From: Linepithema humile
Taxonomy: Eukaryota; Arthropoda; Insecta; Hymenoptera; Formicidae
Direction: 5' to 3'
Length of the DNA stretch: 64,000 nt
Assembly: GCF_040581485.1 (NCBI RefSeq)
Contig: NC_090135.1
Span: 3,403,001-3,467,000, forward strand
Shown here: in pieces, positions 43,409 to 58,809 of the stretch
Layout of the letters: each line of letters opens with the position of its first letter
How positions within the stretch are numbered: position 1 is the stretch's first letter
Notes under the pieces: generated by a model
What the model was told of the DNA's origin: nothing
The model's input: the letters and a program-made list of their open reading frames with translations, nothing else
Databases searched by the model: none
Made by a program: the position numbers and the translations under genes

Positions 43409-45350
43409 CAGGGTCGGATTATATACGAGGCGCCTGAGGCGCGAGCCCGGTCGTTGCAAGGGCCCGATCCTGCAGCTCGCGTACTCGTTGATCGCCGGCG
43501 GCCGTGAGTGCGCCGTGCATATCGTCCTTTGTCAATTATGACTCGTGACTCGTGTGATCGTGTTTTATTGAGTGTGTGCATTGTATCAGAACGTTTTATT
43601 GGAAATAAAAGATAAAAGTAAGTATACTATATAAAAGAAAGTTTAATTTTAATTAAAATTAACATTATTTATTATTCCTATTATTTCTTATTGTAGATTT
43701 AAATAAAATGAATTATAAACATGCTTCTGGTTCCGAAAAACGAAAAAAACAAAAAATTCTAGAAGAAGCAAGAAAAAAATTGCCGAAAATTACAAATTTT
43801 TTAATGACAAGAGATAATGAAGTACATGATGAAAGCACATCAGATTCAGAAAAAGGCGAAGGTGATCAGATAATCAACAAAACCAGTAAACATTTATTGT
43901 TAGAAATTGGAAATCCTAGCTGTTTTTTTATATCTGCATCGAATGAAGTACCTGAATTTATCGAGACTGATATTGATATTAATAGAAATATCCAGAAGAA
44001 AAAGGATAAAGCTAGTCAACAAGTAATACAAGAACTTCAAAAAGAAGAAATAATAAATAGTGAAATTGAAATTAAAAAGATTCTCAAAGTGTCTGAATGG
44101 TCTGCTGAAATTATTAGGACTGATAAGTTTATAGAAAGTATAGTTACGAATAAACCAAAGAGCGATATTATCGAAGATACAGGAAAAGTATACAAAGATG
44201 GCAATCGTACTTACTACAGATGTTTAAAAGAATTTGATTTTTATCGCTTTAAACCAAATAAAGGAAAAATAAAAAGAGAATGGCTAATATATGATTCGCA
44301 TACCAAATCTGTGTTCCCTGTAAATTATTTTCGAAGGAAATTACATCTTTAAGTGATTCTGGCTATAGTGATTGGAAAAATCTCACGAGGACGCTTAAAA
44401 ATCATGAGGAAACTAAATCTCATTTAAGCGCTATGGTAACATTAGCTACAAGGTCATCTCTAATCGGAACAGTAGACATAAAATTAAGGCACCAAATTCA
44501 GGAACAATACTGGGGAAAGGTCCTAAAGCGTATATTGGCCACAGTCAAATTACTTTCCAGACAAGGTCTAGCTTTTCGGGGATCCAATGAAAATCTTGAA
44601 AGTCGTTATAGAGGTAATTATTTAAGCTGTTTAGTGTATCTTGCCAAATTCGACGATTTCTTAGCAGAACATCTACGCCGCTACGAAAATCAAAGAAAGG
44701 GTTCTACCAGTTATTTATCTCATTATATATGTGATGAGTTTATTCAACTAATGAAGGATAAACTACTTGATACTTTCATAACTGAAATTAAAACTGCAAA
44801 ATATTTTTCAATTATAATTGATTCCACTCCGGACATAAGCCATTGTGACCAATTAACTTTTGTTATAAGGTATGTACATGAAGGGCAAATAGTAGAAAAA
44901 TTTATGGGGTTTCTTAAAATTGAAAGACATACCGCTGAATACCTACAAGAGATTGTTTTAAATAATTTTCAACAATTGGGACTTGACATTAAAAATTGTC
45001 GTGGTCAAAGCTATGACAATGCCGCTAATATGTCAGGAAAATACAATGGTTTACAAGCAAAAATAAGAACTCTATCTCCCACTGCTGTTTATATACCCTG
45101 TACCAATCATTCCCTTAATTTGGTCCTTAATTTTGCCTGTGAGACTTGTTTCCAAGCCGTTAACTACTTTAACTTACAAGGGGAGGACGCGGACTTCGGG
45201 TCACCGATTTTAAAGAAATTTTTATATGGTATAGTACTCTATCAGAAAAGTACTTGAGTTAAAGGATAGGGCGCAACGCTTAGCCGTTTTCGAAAAAAAT
45301 CGATTTGAAGTTTATGGCGTCCCTTATATTCCGGTCCTGTTGGATCGGTT

Positions 45351-45427
45351 GTCGAGATGGCGGCGTAGCTCGGGCACTTAGGCCCTAGGCTATCACGCTG
45401 TCGACCTGGGTTCGATCCCTGCCTATT
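45351..45427 (+). ncRNA. tRNA-like sequence with A and B boxes, left arm
   Basis: TAGCTCGGGCAC (45366-45377) resembles an A box and GGGTTCGATCC (45408-45418) is a consensus B box, 31 bp apart. The sequence after the B box does not pair into a clear acceptor stem, so I call it tRNA-derived, not a tRNA gene. Confidence 0.5.
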
Positions 45428-46023
45428 ATACTTTTATTTCATTTATTTTATTTATTCTAGCAAATATTTATTCATTATATTATTATAATTAAATAAAATT
45501 ATTTTAATTAACAATTTTGTTTTTTTTTAATTTGCACTTTCACTACTATCATATAAAAAAATAAAGTAAAAAAAACGTCTACGATTTAAATAATATTATA
45601 ATTATTATTTAATACCAGAAATATTTTATTAATTATAATTTAATTTGATGTGTAGGAATATACGTTACAGAAGGGAAGTAATCTGAAGGAGAGCTAAAAA
45701 CTGTTAGCAGTTACCTGGTGTGAGAACATTAGGTATACAAATATTATGGTTGGAGCAATAAGTAACTCAACGAAGTTGAGTGAAAAATTACATACCAAAT
45801 TAAATTATGATTAATAAAATATTTCTAGTATTAAATAATAATTATAATATTATTTAAATCGTAGATGTTTTTTTTATTTTATTTTTTATATGATAGAAGT
45901 AGTGAAAGTGCAAATTAAAAAAAAACAAAATTGTTAATTAATATAAATTTATTTCATTATAATAATATAATGAATAAATATTCGCTAGAATAAATAAAAT
46001 AAATAAAAAAAAAAGTATAATAG

Positions 46024-46100
46024 ACAGGGATCAAACCCAGGTCAACAACGTGATAGCTCAGAGCCTAAGTGCCCGAGCTACGCCGCCATCTCGACAATCG
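46024..46100 (-). ncRNA. tRNA-like sequence, right arm, B box altered
   Basis: Inverted copy of 45351-45427. The B box reads GGGTTTGATCC on the minus strand, a C-to-T change at a conserved position. Other differences are few. Confidence 0.45.
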
Positions 46101-47001
46101 ATCCAACAGGACCGGAATATAAGGGACGCCATAAACTTCAAATCGATTTTTCTCGAAAACGGCTGAGCGTTGCGCCCTATCCTTTTACTAAAGTACTCTT
46201 CTGATAGAGTACTATACCATATAAAAATTTCTTTGAAATCGGTGACCCGAAGTCCGCGTCCTCCCCTTGTTAGTTCAAAATATATATACATTTTTTTCTT
46301 CGTCGACACATAGATGGCAAAAATAAAAAAAAATTGTAGTTCTGTTCCAAAAAGATTGAGCGATACTAGATGGTCTGCTCGACATAATGTAGTACATGCT
46401 TTAAATAAAAATTATAAATTTATTCAAAACATTTTCACGAATCTCGCTCGGGATGAACATGAAAAACTTTTAACCAGAAACGAAGCTTTGTCTCTGTCTA
46501 AAAAGATGGAAACTTTTGAAACTATGTTTTTAACAATTATATGGTCCAAATTATTGGAGAGAAATGCAACTAGCAAAATTCTGGAAAGTCCAACATTAAA
46601 CCTTATCTCTGCAGTTTAACTTTTAGAATCACTCGTTATCTTTATTAATGAGTTTAGAGAAAAATTCGATGAGTTGCAACGTACGACCGAGTTAATGGCT
46701 GGAAATGATGCACAATATAAAGACGAGATAGGACTTCCGTTTCCGGCGCAGTAGCGAGAGGCACGTGGTGACTGAGCGTGAGTGAGTGACGGAAAGGAGA
46801 GAGTGTGTGGAAGGAGAGGAAAGGTAGGAGTGTGTGGAGGAGAGAGTGGAGGTGTGAGTGAGAGCGTGTGAATGAGGTGGGCATAGGGAAGGGCAGGATA
46901 GAAGGGAAAAAGGGCCCAGAGTATAGAGTGACAGGTGGGCAGGTGGGCTGGCATAGACTACGGCGTGTAAAGAGAGGAAGAGGTGGTGCGAGTGGGCAGG
47001 G

Positions 47002-48084
47002 ATGGATGGTAAGGCGCGATCTGGCGGGATAGAAAAGAGGAAGGCAAGGGAAAGATGCATGAGCCTGGGGAATGTTGAGGAAATGTTTAAGAGGAAGAGG
47101 GAAAAATCAGGGGAGAGAAGGAAGGAGGAGGAGGATGGGGGATTTAGGAAGAGTAGGAAAACGCAGAGATCGCCAGGGAAAATGGAGGGGGAAGGAGGGG
47201 GAGAGACAGAGGGACAGAGGGAAGGAGGGGCAGAGGGTCTAGAGGAGTTGATCAGGAAGTGGAAAAAGGAAATGGAGGAGGTAATGGAGGAAATGAGAGG
47301 GGTAAAGGGATGGAGGGAAGAATTAAGGGCGATGAAGGAGGAGGTGAAAGAAGGGATTAAAGACAATGGAAGGATGGTAAGGGAGGAAATGGAGGAAATG
47401 AGAAGAGAATTTAGAGAGAGAGAGAGGAGGTGGAAGGAGGAAAGGGAGGTCATGAAAAAAAGTATAGAAGGACTGGAGGAAAAAGTGGAAAGAATAGAGG
47501 GGAGGAAGGCGGAAAAGGGAGAAGAGGGAAGGAGAGAGGGGAGAGAGAGCGAGGGGGAAACAAAGGACAGACTAAAGAAAGTAGAAAGAAGGATAGAGAT
47601 GAAGGAGAGAGAGGAGAGGAGGAAAAATATATTGATTAAAGGGGTAGAGGTGAAGGAGGGGAAGAAGAAAGAGGCGGTGGAGGAGATATTTAGAGCCGTG
47701 GGGGCAAAGGTAGAGATCAAAGAAATTAAGGGATTAGGAGGAGAGGGCGGAAAAGGAAGGGAAATGCTTTTGGTTAAGTTGGGGAATGAGGAGCAGAGAA
47801 GGGAAGTGTGGGCGAAGAAAGGAATGTTGAAGGGCAGGAGAGAAAGGATATTGGAAGACTGGACATGGGGGGAAAGAAGGATGAGATGGAGGCTGGAGGA
47901 AGTAGCACGGAAGGAGGAAAGGGAAGGGAGAAAGGTGTGGATAGGATACGGCAAGGTTAGGATTGATGAACAATGGTGGAGGTGGGACGAGGAGGAGGAA
48001 GTGCTGAGAGATGGGAAGGGAAACATAAGACAGGGGGGACAGGGGGAAGACGGAGGAGGAGGGAAGAAGGAGGAGAGGAGGTAG
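47002..48084 (+). CDS. LINE ORF1 (coiled coil plus RRM-like domain)
   Basis: 360 aa, unbroken. Residues 80-230 are a long Glu/Lys/Arg coiled coil (LIRKWKKEMEEVMEEMRG, VERIEGRKAE). Residues about 235-345 (RRKNILIKGVEVKEG, MLLVKLGNEEQRREVW, RKVWIGYGKVRID) resemble the RRM and C-terminal domain of L1-type ORF1 proteins, which bind LINE RNA as trimers. No zinc knuckles are seen. ORF2 begins just downstream in another frame. Confidence 0.75.
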   Translation: MDGKARSGGIEKRKARERCMSLGNVEEMFKRKREKSGERRKEEEDGGFRKSRKTQRSPGKMEGEGGGETEGQREGGAEGLEELIRKWKKEMEEVMEEMRGVKGWREELRAMKEEVKEGIKDNGRMVREEMEEMRREFRERERRWKEEREVMKKSIEGLEEKVERIEGRKAEKGEEGRREGRESEGETKDRLKKVERRIEMKEREERRKNILIKGVEVKEGKKKEAVEEIFRAVGAKVEIKEIKGLGGEGGKGREMLLVKLGNEEQRREVWAKKGMLKGRRERILEDWTWGERRMRWRLEEVARKEEREGRKVWIGYGKVRIDEQWWRWDEEEEVLRDGKGNIRQGGQGEDGGGGKKEERR

Positions 48085-48129
48085 GAGAGGGGGGAGGGAA
48101 AAAAGAAAGGGAAGGGCAGAAGGAAGTAA

Positions 48130-51716
<3,587 letters not shown>

Positions 51717-52856
51717 GAAAGGCGAGAGGAAACGGAAGTCACCTTTGCGAGCGTGTGTGTGTGTGTATAGGTAGAAGGGAAAAGGGAAAGGGCGCAGCCG
51801 GATGAAAGCATGTTGGACGGCAGGGCGTCTAGACCCGGATCTCGCAGTCGGGAGGATAAGGGCAGGAGTAGTATAAGATAATTTTAAGGATAGTCTTAAG
51901 TAGGTTTAGTAATAAGGTTAGAGTTAAGAATAATTGTAAGGATAGTTATAAGTTAGGTTTAAGTAAATGTGTATTGAGGATTAACCCCAAGGGGAAAATA
52001 AAGACACTACTACTACTACTATAAAGACGAGATAAAGAAAACAAAAAAAAGAAAAATATTTGAGGATAAAACCAGAGAAAATGAAATTGAGTTGAAAGGA
52101 CGTCAAAATTTCAAAGTAAATGTATTTTGTTATTTGTGATGGTTTAGCACAGGAATTACGGAGAAGACTAGAATCATACTCAAAACTTGAGTCCACTTTT
52201 AAATGCATTTTTACAAATGATGACAAACTCATCGATGAATCTTTGACAAATATCTCTGTAAAATATCAAGGAGATATTGAAACAGCAAATTTAAAAGAAG
52301 AATTTTAACATTTCCAAATCCTATGCAATAACACCAATTCAGAATCTGTTAAGCAAAAATTTGAGCAAGCGCAAAGTGTTAGGTTAACATTCCCCAATAT
52401 CATTACTTTGTTGGAAATTTATTCAACAATCCCATTATTCAATGCCTCTGCAGAGAGATTGTTTTCCACATTAAAACGGATAAAAAATTACTTAAGATCA
52501 ACCATGGGACAAACCAGACTAGATGCGCTTTCTTTGCTATATATAGAGAGCAAAAGTATGGACAATGTTGACTGTGATGCTATTATAAAAGACTTTGCTT
52601 TGAAGAAAGCAAGAAAAAAATATATTTATTTATAATTTATAGTTTGTTTTTGGATTAAGTAGAACTACTTTTACTACTTTACTACTTTGCTTTTTATTTT
52701 CATTATGAGTTCTTGTGTTTATTTTATTAACAAATAACAAATAAATTTATTAATGTTTATTTTCTAGTGATTTGTATTTTCTTAAGGAGTTCGAAAATTT
52801 TTAGCGCTTTAGGCCCAAAAGTTCCCTAATCCGACCCTGCGTCGTGTTGTGCTCAA

Positions 52857-53233
52857 GTACACCAGGTCACACAAATGCCTTAACATATGAAGTTGCACGG
52901 GTATCAAAGCATATCGAGTCGGCGTGTTCCGACTCTACATATTTTTACATCATGACTGGTTATGAACATAACGGCAATGCTGTTTTGGCTATTTCAAAGC
53001 AACTGGAGCAATTGATTGATATTATAAATGTTAACCTTTATTTGCTCCAATTGCTTGCTCCAATTGCTGCGTCAATTGCTCCAGTTGCTTTGAAACAGTC
53101 AAAACAGCTTTGCCGCTGTGTTCATAACCATAGTCATGATGTAAAAATATGTAGAGTTGGAACACGCCGACTCGATATGCCTTGACACCCGTGCAACTTC
53201 ATATGTCAAGGCATTTGTGTGACCTGGTGTACG
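52857..53233. mobile_element. Foldback MITE next to the hAT right end
   Basis: Left arm GTACACCAGGTCACACAAAT and following bases to CAAAGCAACTGGAGCAATTG; right arm is the inverse ending GACCTGGTGTAC. Arms about 155 bp, loop about 60 bp with TTGCTCCAATTG repeats. No convincing target duplication. Confidence 0.75.
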
Positions 53234-53319
53234 TAGTGCGCGTCTTCTGACATATTTTTTAGCTATTCAAGTGCAAACACTGTTTGTCACTGTTGTTTAG
53301 ACAGCTCAAAAGCAATCTA

Positions 53320-54109
53320 ATGGACGACATACAAGGTAAAATTCGAGAAAATAAAATAAAATATGTATTAAAAATGTGCTTGATTTATGTATTTTTGACA
53401 TGTGTAATAAGCATGTGTTTTGATGTATCTAATATTTACTTAGTAATTACAGTTATTGTATTTCAGGAAGAAAATATACGCCTGGTAAAGCGGCTTTGAG
53501 ACGCTCGCGAGATAAGGCAAAATTACGTCGTAAATTAAAAAGAAAATGAAATAAAATGCAAATGGAACATGACCAAACGCAAACATGTAATGTTTCCCTA
53601 GATTCAAAGGTAATTATAAGATAAATATTGTAATACGCATAATAAAATTGAATACTTATCATTTTTCTAATTATTTCATGTTATTACATACGTTATTACA
53701 TTCGTTAAATAGAATATAAAACTAAATAAAATTACATAACATTGTAAAAAATAATGTATAATTAGGTTAGGATAGATTTTGTTTCAATTTTATTACTGTT
53801 GTTGAAATTCTGTATTGTTAATTTTTGTAATCACTTGCATCAATTCTAATTTGTTGTTAAGATTTTGTATTATACATTATCTCTATCATATTATGATATA
53901 CTAAATTTATTAATTGCTTCTTATACAATAGATGAAATTTAATGAAGACCAAAAAGTGGAAAAATATGAAAAAAAAACAAAATATATATTTGGATGCTGA
54001 TGAAAAGAAAAGAGATGAAAATAAGGAACAGTCTAGAGACAAACAAATCGACAAAAATAATCGTAAGATGCTAGAACCGCATAAAGATGAAAAATATATT
54101 ATATATTAA
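53320..54109 (+). pseudogene. Unknown spliced gene, decayed
   Basis: Exons 53320-53335, 53467-53609 and 53932-54109 have consistent phases and good splice sites (CAAG/GTAAAA, TTTCAG, AAAG/GTAATT, ACAATAG). Exon 2 is basic (RKYTPGKAALRRSRDKAKLR) but has an in-frame TGA at 53547-53549. Exon 3 needs a shift in a run of nine A to reach DEKKRDENKEQSRDKQ and the TAA at 54107. Highly charged, no family recognised. Convergent with the minus gene at 54257-55642. Confidence 0.4.
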
Positions 54110-54540
54110 TATAAATGTATCAATTATTTTAATAAAAAAGTTTAAAAAATATTGTTTATATAAATATATGTGTCTCTGTGTGTTTGTACATATGTATGCC
54201 TTGAATCATTTAACTCTAAACGAAATTTTTATGTATATATTCTTATTATATATTCTTTAATTAAAACTTATTGAACAATTTTTTTGGTAGATTACATAAT
54301 GACTGCCGCGTCCGCGTCCGCGTCCGTGATAATTTCTCTGTATATTTCTACGTCCTTGTAGTTTGTGGAGTTCTTCCTTCAAAGATTTTATTTTTTCTCT
54401 CTTTTCTTCCTCTGTCAAACCATCCTGTAATATAATTACAATATTTTAAATAAAAATGTGCATATAAAAACTTGCAAAAAGAATTCTTTTTTAAATTTAA
54501 CTTGGAAATAAATAGAAATAATTACAATATATTGTTTATC

Positions 54541-54547
54541 ACACATA

Positions 54548-54578
<31 letters not shown>

Positions 54579-54590
54579 GCACGCACACAT
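54541..54590. repeat. (CA)n(CG)n(CA)n tract
   Basis: About 50 bp of strictly alternating pyrimidine-purine, including (CG)n of about 16 bp, inside an intron of the minus gene. Potential Z-DNA. Confidence 0.85.
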
Positions 54591-55398
54591 TTGTGTCTAT
54601 GTCCTACATGTAATATCACAAAATCATTAAATTTTGACATATTTGAATATTTGCTGATAATTATTTTCACACAAATAACATTTTTTAAAACATACAGCTA
54701 CATAGCTAAATAGAACATGAATCTAGATATTGAAAAATTTTATCAATAGATTTCCAATATTATGTTACGTTTATTCTTATCTTATAATTAATTTAGAATC
54801 AATTGTTTAAAAATAATAGATGATCACTATTATTCTCAATTGTAAACCATTACACGTTTTAAAATGTTTCTATTATAAATATCCTTGAGTTAAATATAAA
54901 CTTTTACTATTAATTTTAATTTGATGAAAATTAATATTTAATTTTATTAATATGTACAATTATAGAAAAATATTGAAATATGTACAACTATAGTTTTCAG
55001 AAAAAAGTAGTAAATTTTAATTCTCAAATAATTTTGGTTCAAATAATATATTATTAATATATTATAAAATAAAATATAATAAAATATAATATATATTATA
55101 ATATATTATAATAAAATATAAAAGATAAATGCATATTGTAGAAATTAGAAAAACAGTGTCACCACTTAAACTTATTTTTATATATCACATGTTCTTACTT
55201 CTGAAAACGTGGAAACATTTTCCTATTCTGATTCCTTCTCTTTAGGAACAGGTTCCGTGGGTTCTGGATTTGTTTCTGTTTCTATAAAATCCTCAGCAAG
55301 TTCAGAATCTTCTGGAATCTTGTTTTTAATAAGCCAGTTATTTAATTCTAAAAAAGATATTTAAATTAGTAATGATATAGAGATTGTATGCCTCCCCT

Positions 55399-55404
55399 GC
55401 GCGC

Positions 55405-55435
<31 letters not shown>

Positions 55436-55438
55436 TGT
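55399..55438. repeat. (GC)n(GT)n tract
   Basis: 40 bp of alternating purine-pyrimidine in the first intron of the minus gene. Potential Z-DNA, related in composition to 54541-54590. Confidence 0.85.
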
Positions 55439-55642
55439 TATTTTATAAGACTATACTTTCTTGTAGGACTAATGTTACAAAAAATTTTTATATTAATTTC
55501 ACGATTAGTTTCATACCTTATTGGTCCAAGAAAAGTGATGTAAATTTTGCGTTTGTAATTGTATATATTGTATTATCAATCATAATCGAGAAAAATAATA
55601 AAAGATATTTTACAACTTACCTTTATTTTGTGGAAATGACAT

Positions 55643-56001
55643 TGGAAATGATATTAATTTTCTTTGAATTTTTTACTCTGCTTCTCTTTATGCAAAACCT
55701 CGTATAACGCACTATACAATGCTACACAATAAGATGCAATAATGCAATAAGAACTAAGGCACTATAAACGTGAGTATTCTCCCCCTCTCGCCCTCACTGA
55801 GCTAAGAAGTTTATGGTGATTAGGCGAGAGGGCAAGGAGTGGGGGAATGGAGCGAAAATGGCGCAGACGTGAGAATACCTACATCTTTAGTGCTCCATAA
55901 GAACAAGGACTCTTGCCTATGAACGCGTAAGGCCTCTTTTAAATATGGCGTGGCACAGAGAGGTCTCCCCTCTTGCCGCCATCTAAAAGGTCTCTTATGC
56001 T
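55643..56001. other. Upstream region of the minus gene
   Basis: 55740-55995 is richer in GC than its surroundings (CCCCCTCTCGCCCTCACTG, AAATATGGCGTGG, TTGCCGCCATC) and may hold the promoter of the minus-strand gene. No motif is decisive. Confidence 0.35.
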
Positions 56002-56511
56002 GCTAGGGCTAGCGCCGCCGAGCGTTAGGAGCGGCACTATCTGATTATGAGTGGGTTCTTCTCCCTATTTATTAAAATTTAAAAAAAATTCTTAAAATTT
56101 CTTAAAAATAAATTTTTTATTTTTAAATTTATTAAGTGGAAATACTTCAATAGATTTCCACGTCACCTATGAGGTACTAATGCTGACGCGTTTTTTTTAA
56201 AGTGGTTTTCCCAGTAGGCCTACTCCACTGAAGATAAAAATAACAAATTCTTAATTTAAAAAAAAATATAAAAGAGATTTTCTTAATTAGATTTTCTTGG
56301 CCTTTTATAAGAATGAACAATTGATGCAATAATGTTATATAAGATATTGCATCAATTGTTTATTCTCATAAAAGACTAAAAAAATCTCTTTTATATATTT
56401 TTTAAAATTAAGAATTTGTTATTTTTAAGCGGCTGCGGCGTGCGGTAAGGAGAGGAAAGGAGGCATATACCGCGGAAATCGGCTGAAATGTTCAACTAAT
56501 TCTGAGCACTG
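56002..56511. mobile_element. hAT MITE, second copy, left end missing
   Basis: It matches 3562-4285 from GCTAGGGCTAGCGCCGCC to the right terminus TCTGAGCACTG, but the first about 95 bp, including the left CAGTG end, are absent, as is an internal part. Not mobile as it stands. Confidence 0.8.
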
Positions 56512-57023
56512 ATGTATAGTAAAAGTACTAGTATTATTAATTTTCTATTGATCTATTAAATTTTTATATTCTTATATTTTCTATTATTAATTGATGCTAC
56601 ATAAATTTTGTTAATATTGATTGAAATACTCTATAACTTTATAAAACGTTTCTTTTTTTCTAGAGGATATCTTATGTCAAGAATAAGAAGGAAATGAGAA
56701 TAGAAGAAAGAAAGTGTAAACCAATTTAATTTATATAAAATTGTATCTATCTTTATTCTGTTAATTAACAAAATATCACATTATACATATTTAATATTTT
56801 TATAATAAATATACGTGATATAGTAATTTGTGTGATTACATGAATATTTTTGGTGTTAAATTATATATTTTTTTATTATATTTACATGACTTGCATATTG
56901 TTATTGTTCTTAAGAATATACTACATATAATGAGAAATAACAGATGCAGTTCACGTTCACTCAAAGTTATCCGCGAACGCATGATTATTATTGTAAAAAG
57001 CAATTCAACACATTATACATATA
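56512..57023. other. AT-rich stretch, one dispersed motif
   Basis: A motif CAGTTCACGTTCACTCAAAG with CGCGAACGCATGATTATT at about 56947-56992 recurs at 61570 and 62606. Otherwise nothing supported. Confidence 0.4.
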
Positions 57024-57559
57024 CAGGGTCATCGAAAAGTATCGGAACCCTAACCCCTAACCCCCCTAATATCTTCAGTTAGAATGCATTTTGGAGAAAA
57101 TGTCCAATAGCAAAGTTATATGGTTTAAAGCGGGGAGTAAGATGATGACCTTGACTTTGACCTTGACCATGTCCTTCAAGGTCAATCTTATTTTTTTAAA
57201 TGGAACCCCTACATTTTATTGCATATTCTTATAGCTTATCTCGAGAGCTTTCCAAAACACTAAGTTAACAATTTGTTAAGTAGCGTGTGATTCCGGCCAG
57301 TTAAGGCGAATTTCATTCCAATTGGTCAGCTTGGGCAAAATATCAAGAGACACGGTAGTGTCTCGCACCAAGTTCACGCGCAGCGCAAGACCGACCGTGT
57401 ATCTTTACGCGAGCACATGAGCTGATAGGAGTCGAGATTTTCATATCTCAATAATGCGTTTACCGATCGAATTTATAATAGGCTCAATCAATAGAGCACA
57501 TGCGATTTACATAATAAAAGTATCTTTACTTTTTTTGTACATGCTTTCTAAAAAAATAT

Positions 57560-57990
57560 ATTAATTGCCAAAGTTTGCCAAAGTCGAAATATGCCGAAAT
57601 CTATGTAAGTCTTGGTCGTCGTCGTCTGTTCGTCATCCTTCTCTAATATATAAGTTTTTCCTTTGTCAACTAGAAGCATCAAAATGCGACATGGTTGTCC
57701 TTTTCTACATCCCGTTAAATGTCAATTCCCGCATAAGAGCGTCTTTTTTCTTTCCTTTCTTTTTCTAAAAGATGTCTGTCCTTTTCCAACATGGCGGCGC
57801 TCAGACCTGTCAGCTCGCAGCTTTGATGATACTAATCACATTGATATAATTAATATCGGTCGTAAAATGTATATGTAACGTGTTGTGGAGACGAATAGAG
57901 ATAGTGTATATCAAAATAATAGTATTCTTTATAAAAAAAATTTTTCTCGTCTTGAAGTGCAGAAGTGTAGCAACACACATGCTGACAACA
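57560..57990. repeat. Interspersed repeat, empty site of the LTR retrotransposon
   Basis: It matches 10300-10530 joined to 15436-15590. Here AAAATGTATATGTAACGTG is continuous where the other copy carries the 4.9-kb LTR element. Confidence 0.75.
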
Positions 57991-58580
57991 CTCTTAAAGG
58001 GAACGTTCACAAGTGTCCCCTCCCGATTTGATTCTCCTTGAAATATGTTGTAAAACATACAATTTGAGAAGACACGTATTTTTTTATAGCGGCCCTAACT
58101 CAAATTTAAAGGGTGAAACACCCTTTTGAAAAAAACGAGTTTTTTCTTTGTGTGTAACTATCGCCAAAACCGTAGGAGATATAAAAAAATGTTTCAAGTA
58201 GAAGTTGTATGGCTTGTAATGGGCTTTATAACTGTGTAGTTGGATTTTCAAAAATGTAATTTTTTTAAATTTACTCTTACCCCTTGGTATTATTTTTTCG
58301 AATTTCAAAATTTTTGTAATGACAAAAGTTGTAGCATTTTTTACGCTGAATTCAACCATATATGATTTTATTATGTTCCGAAATCGCATCTTTCAAAAAT
58401 AAGTCATCAGTATCATATTATATGCGTCGCGCTGCATGACGCATTGTTTATACCGCACTTGTGTTGCGCAATAGTCGTTAAATAAATATAAAAATGACAT
58501 GTTATCATATATTTAAGGAAGAAAAGTTAACTAAAATTGTTGCTAAAGTTCAATTGTACCAAACAATTCACAACAAATGT

Positions 58581-58712
58581 TTGCCTTAACTGGCCGGACC
58601 CACACGCCACTCTTGCCTTAACTGGCCAGACCCACACGTCACTCTTGCCTTAATTGGCCGGACCCACACGCCACTCTTGCCTTAACTGGCCGAAATCGCA
58701 CGCCACTTAACA
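58581..58712. repeat. 32-bp tandem repeat, four copies
   Basis: TTGCCTTAACTGGCCGGACC starts at 58581, 58613, 58645 and 58677. Each unit resembles the inner terminal repeat of the surrounding element, so the array probably grew from its right end. Confidence 0.85.
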
Positions 58713-58809
58713 AATTGTTAACTTAGTTTAAATAGAATATAAGGTTCTGGTGATTTTAAATCAAATAGGATCAATAAGAAGCATAAAGAGCCAAAATGCT
58801 AGGTCTACG

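Larger units (their letters stand above)
45177..46269. mobile_element. 1.1-kb palindromic element with tRNA-like arms, TSD TTA
   Basis: Ends CAAGGGGAGGACGCGGACTT and its exact inverse. Arms of about 480 bp, loop about 130 bp (45665-45790). TTA at 45174-45176 and 46270-46272 fits PIF/Harbinger-type insertion. It lies in the transposase of the hAT element. Each arm has a tRNA-like sequence with Pol III boxes. No protein. Confidence 0.8.
54257..55642 (-). pseudogene. Unknown three-exon gene with RG-rich C-terminus, one in-frame stop
   Basis: Minus-strand exons are 55642-55621 (MSFPQNK), 55347-55199 and 54424-54257. Donors GTAAGT and GTAAGA, acceptors TTTTTTAG and TTACAG, phases 1 and 0 all agree; total 339 nt. 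Exon 2 begins ELNNWLIKNKIPEDSELAED and is acidic; exon 3 is DGLTEEEKREKIKSLKEEL, a helical charged stretch, then GRGRGRGSHYVIY. A TAG at 55225-55223 (codon 49) interrupts exon 2. Downstream coding-like sequence and correct splicing argue for a recent nonsense change or a rare allele. Family not recognised. Confidence 0.5.
57270..58716. mobile_element. TIR element with 6-bp GTTAAC duplication
   Basis: Ends AATTTGTTAAGTAGCGTGTG and, inverted, CACGCCACTTAACAAATT. GTTAAC lies at 57264-57269 and 58717-58722. It contains the interspersed repeat copy (about 57560-57990) and a 32-bp tandem array near the right end. No convincing protein. Confidence 0.6.

Noticed and set aside
45351..45427. Functional tRNA gene
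   Set aside because: A and B boxes are present but no acceptor stem pairs cleanly, and the copy is part of an inverted repeat, so it is called tRNA-like only.
57045..57066. CCCTAACCCCTAACCCC as telomeric repeat
   Set aside because: Only about three irregular units inside a transposon terminal repeat; insect telomeres are usually (TTAGG)n arrays.
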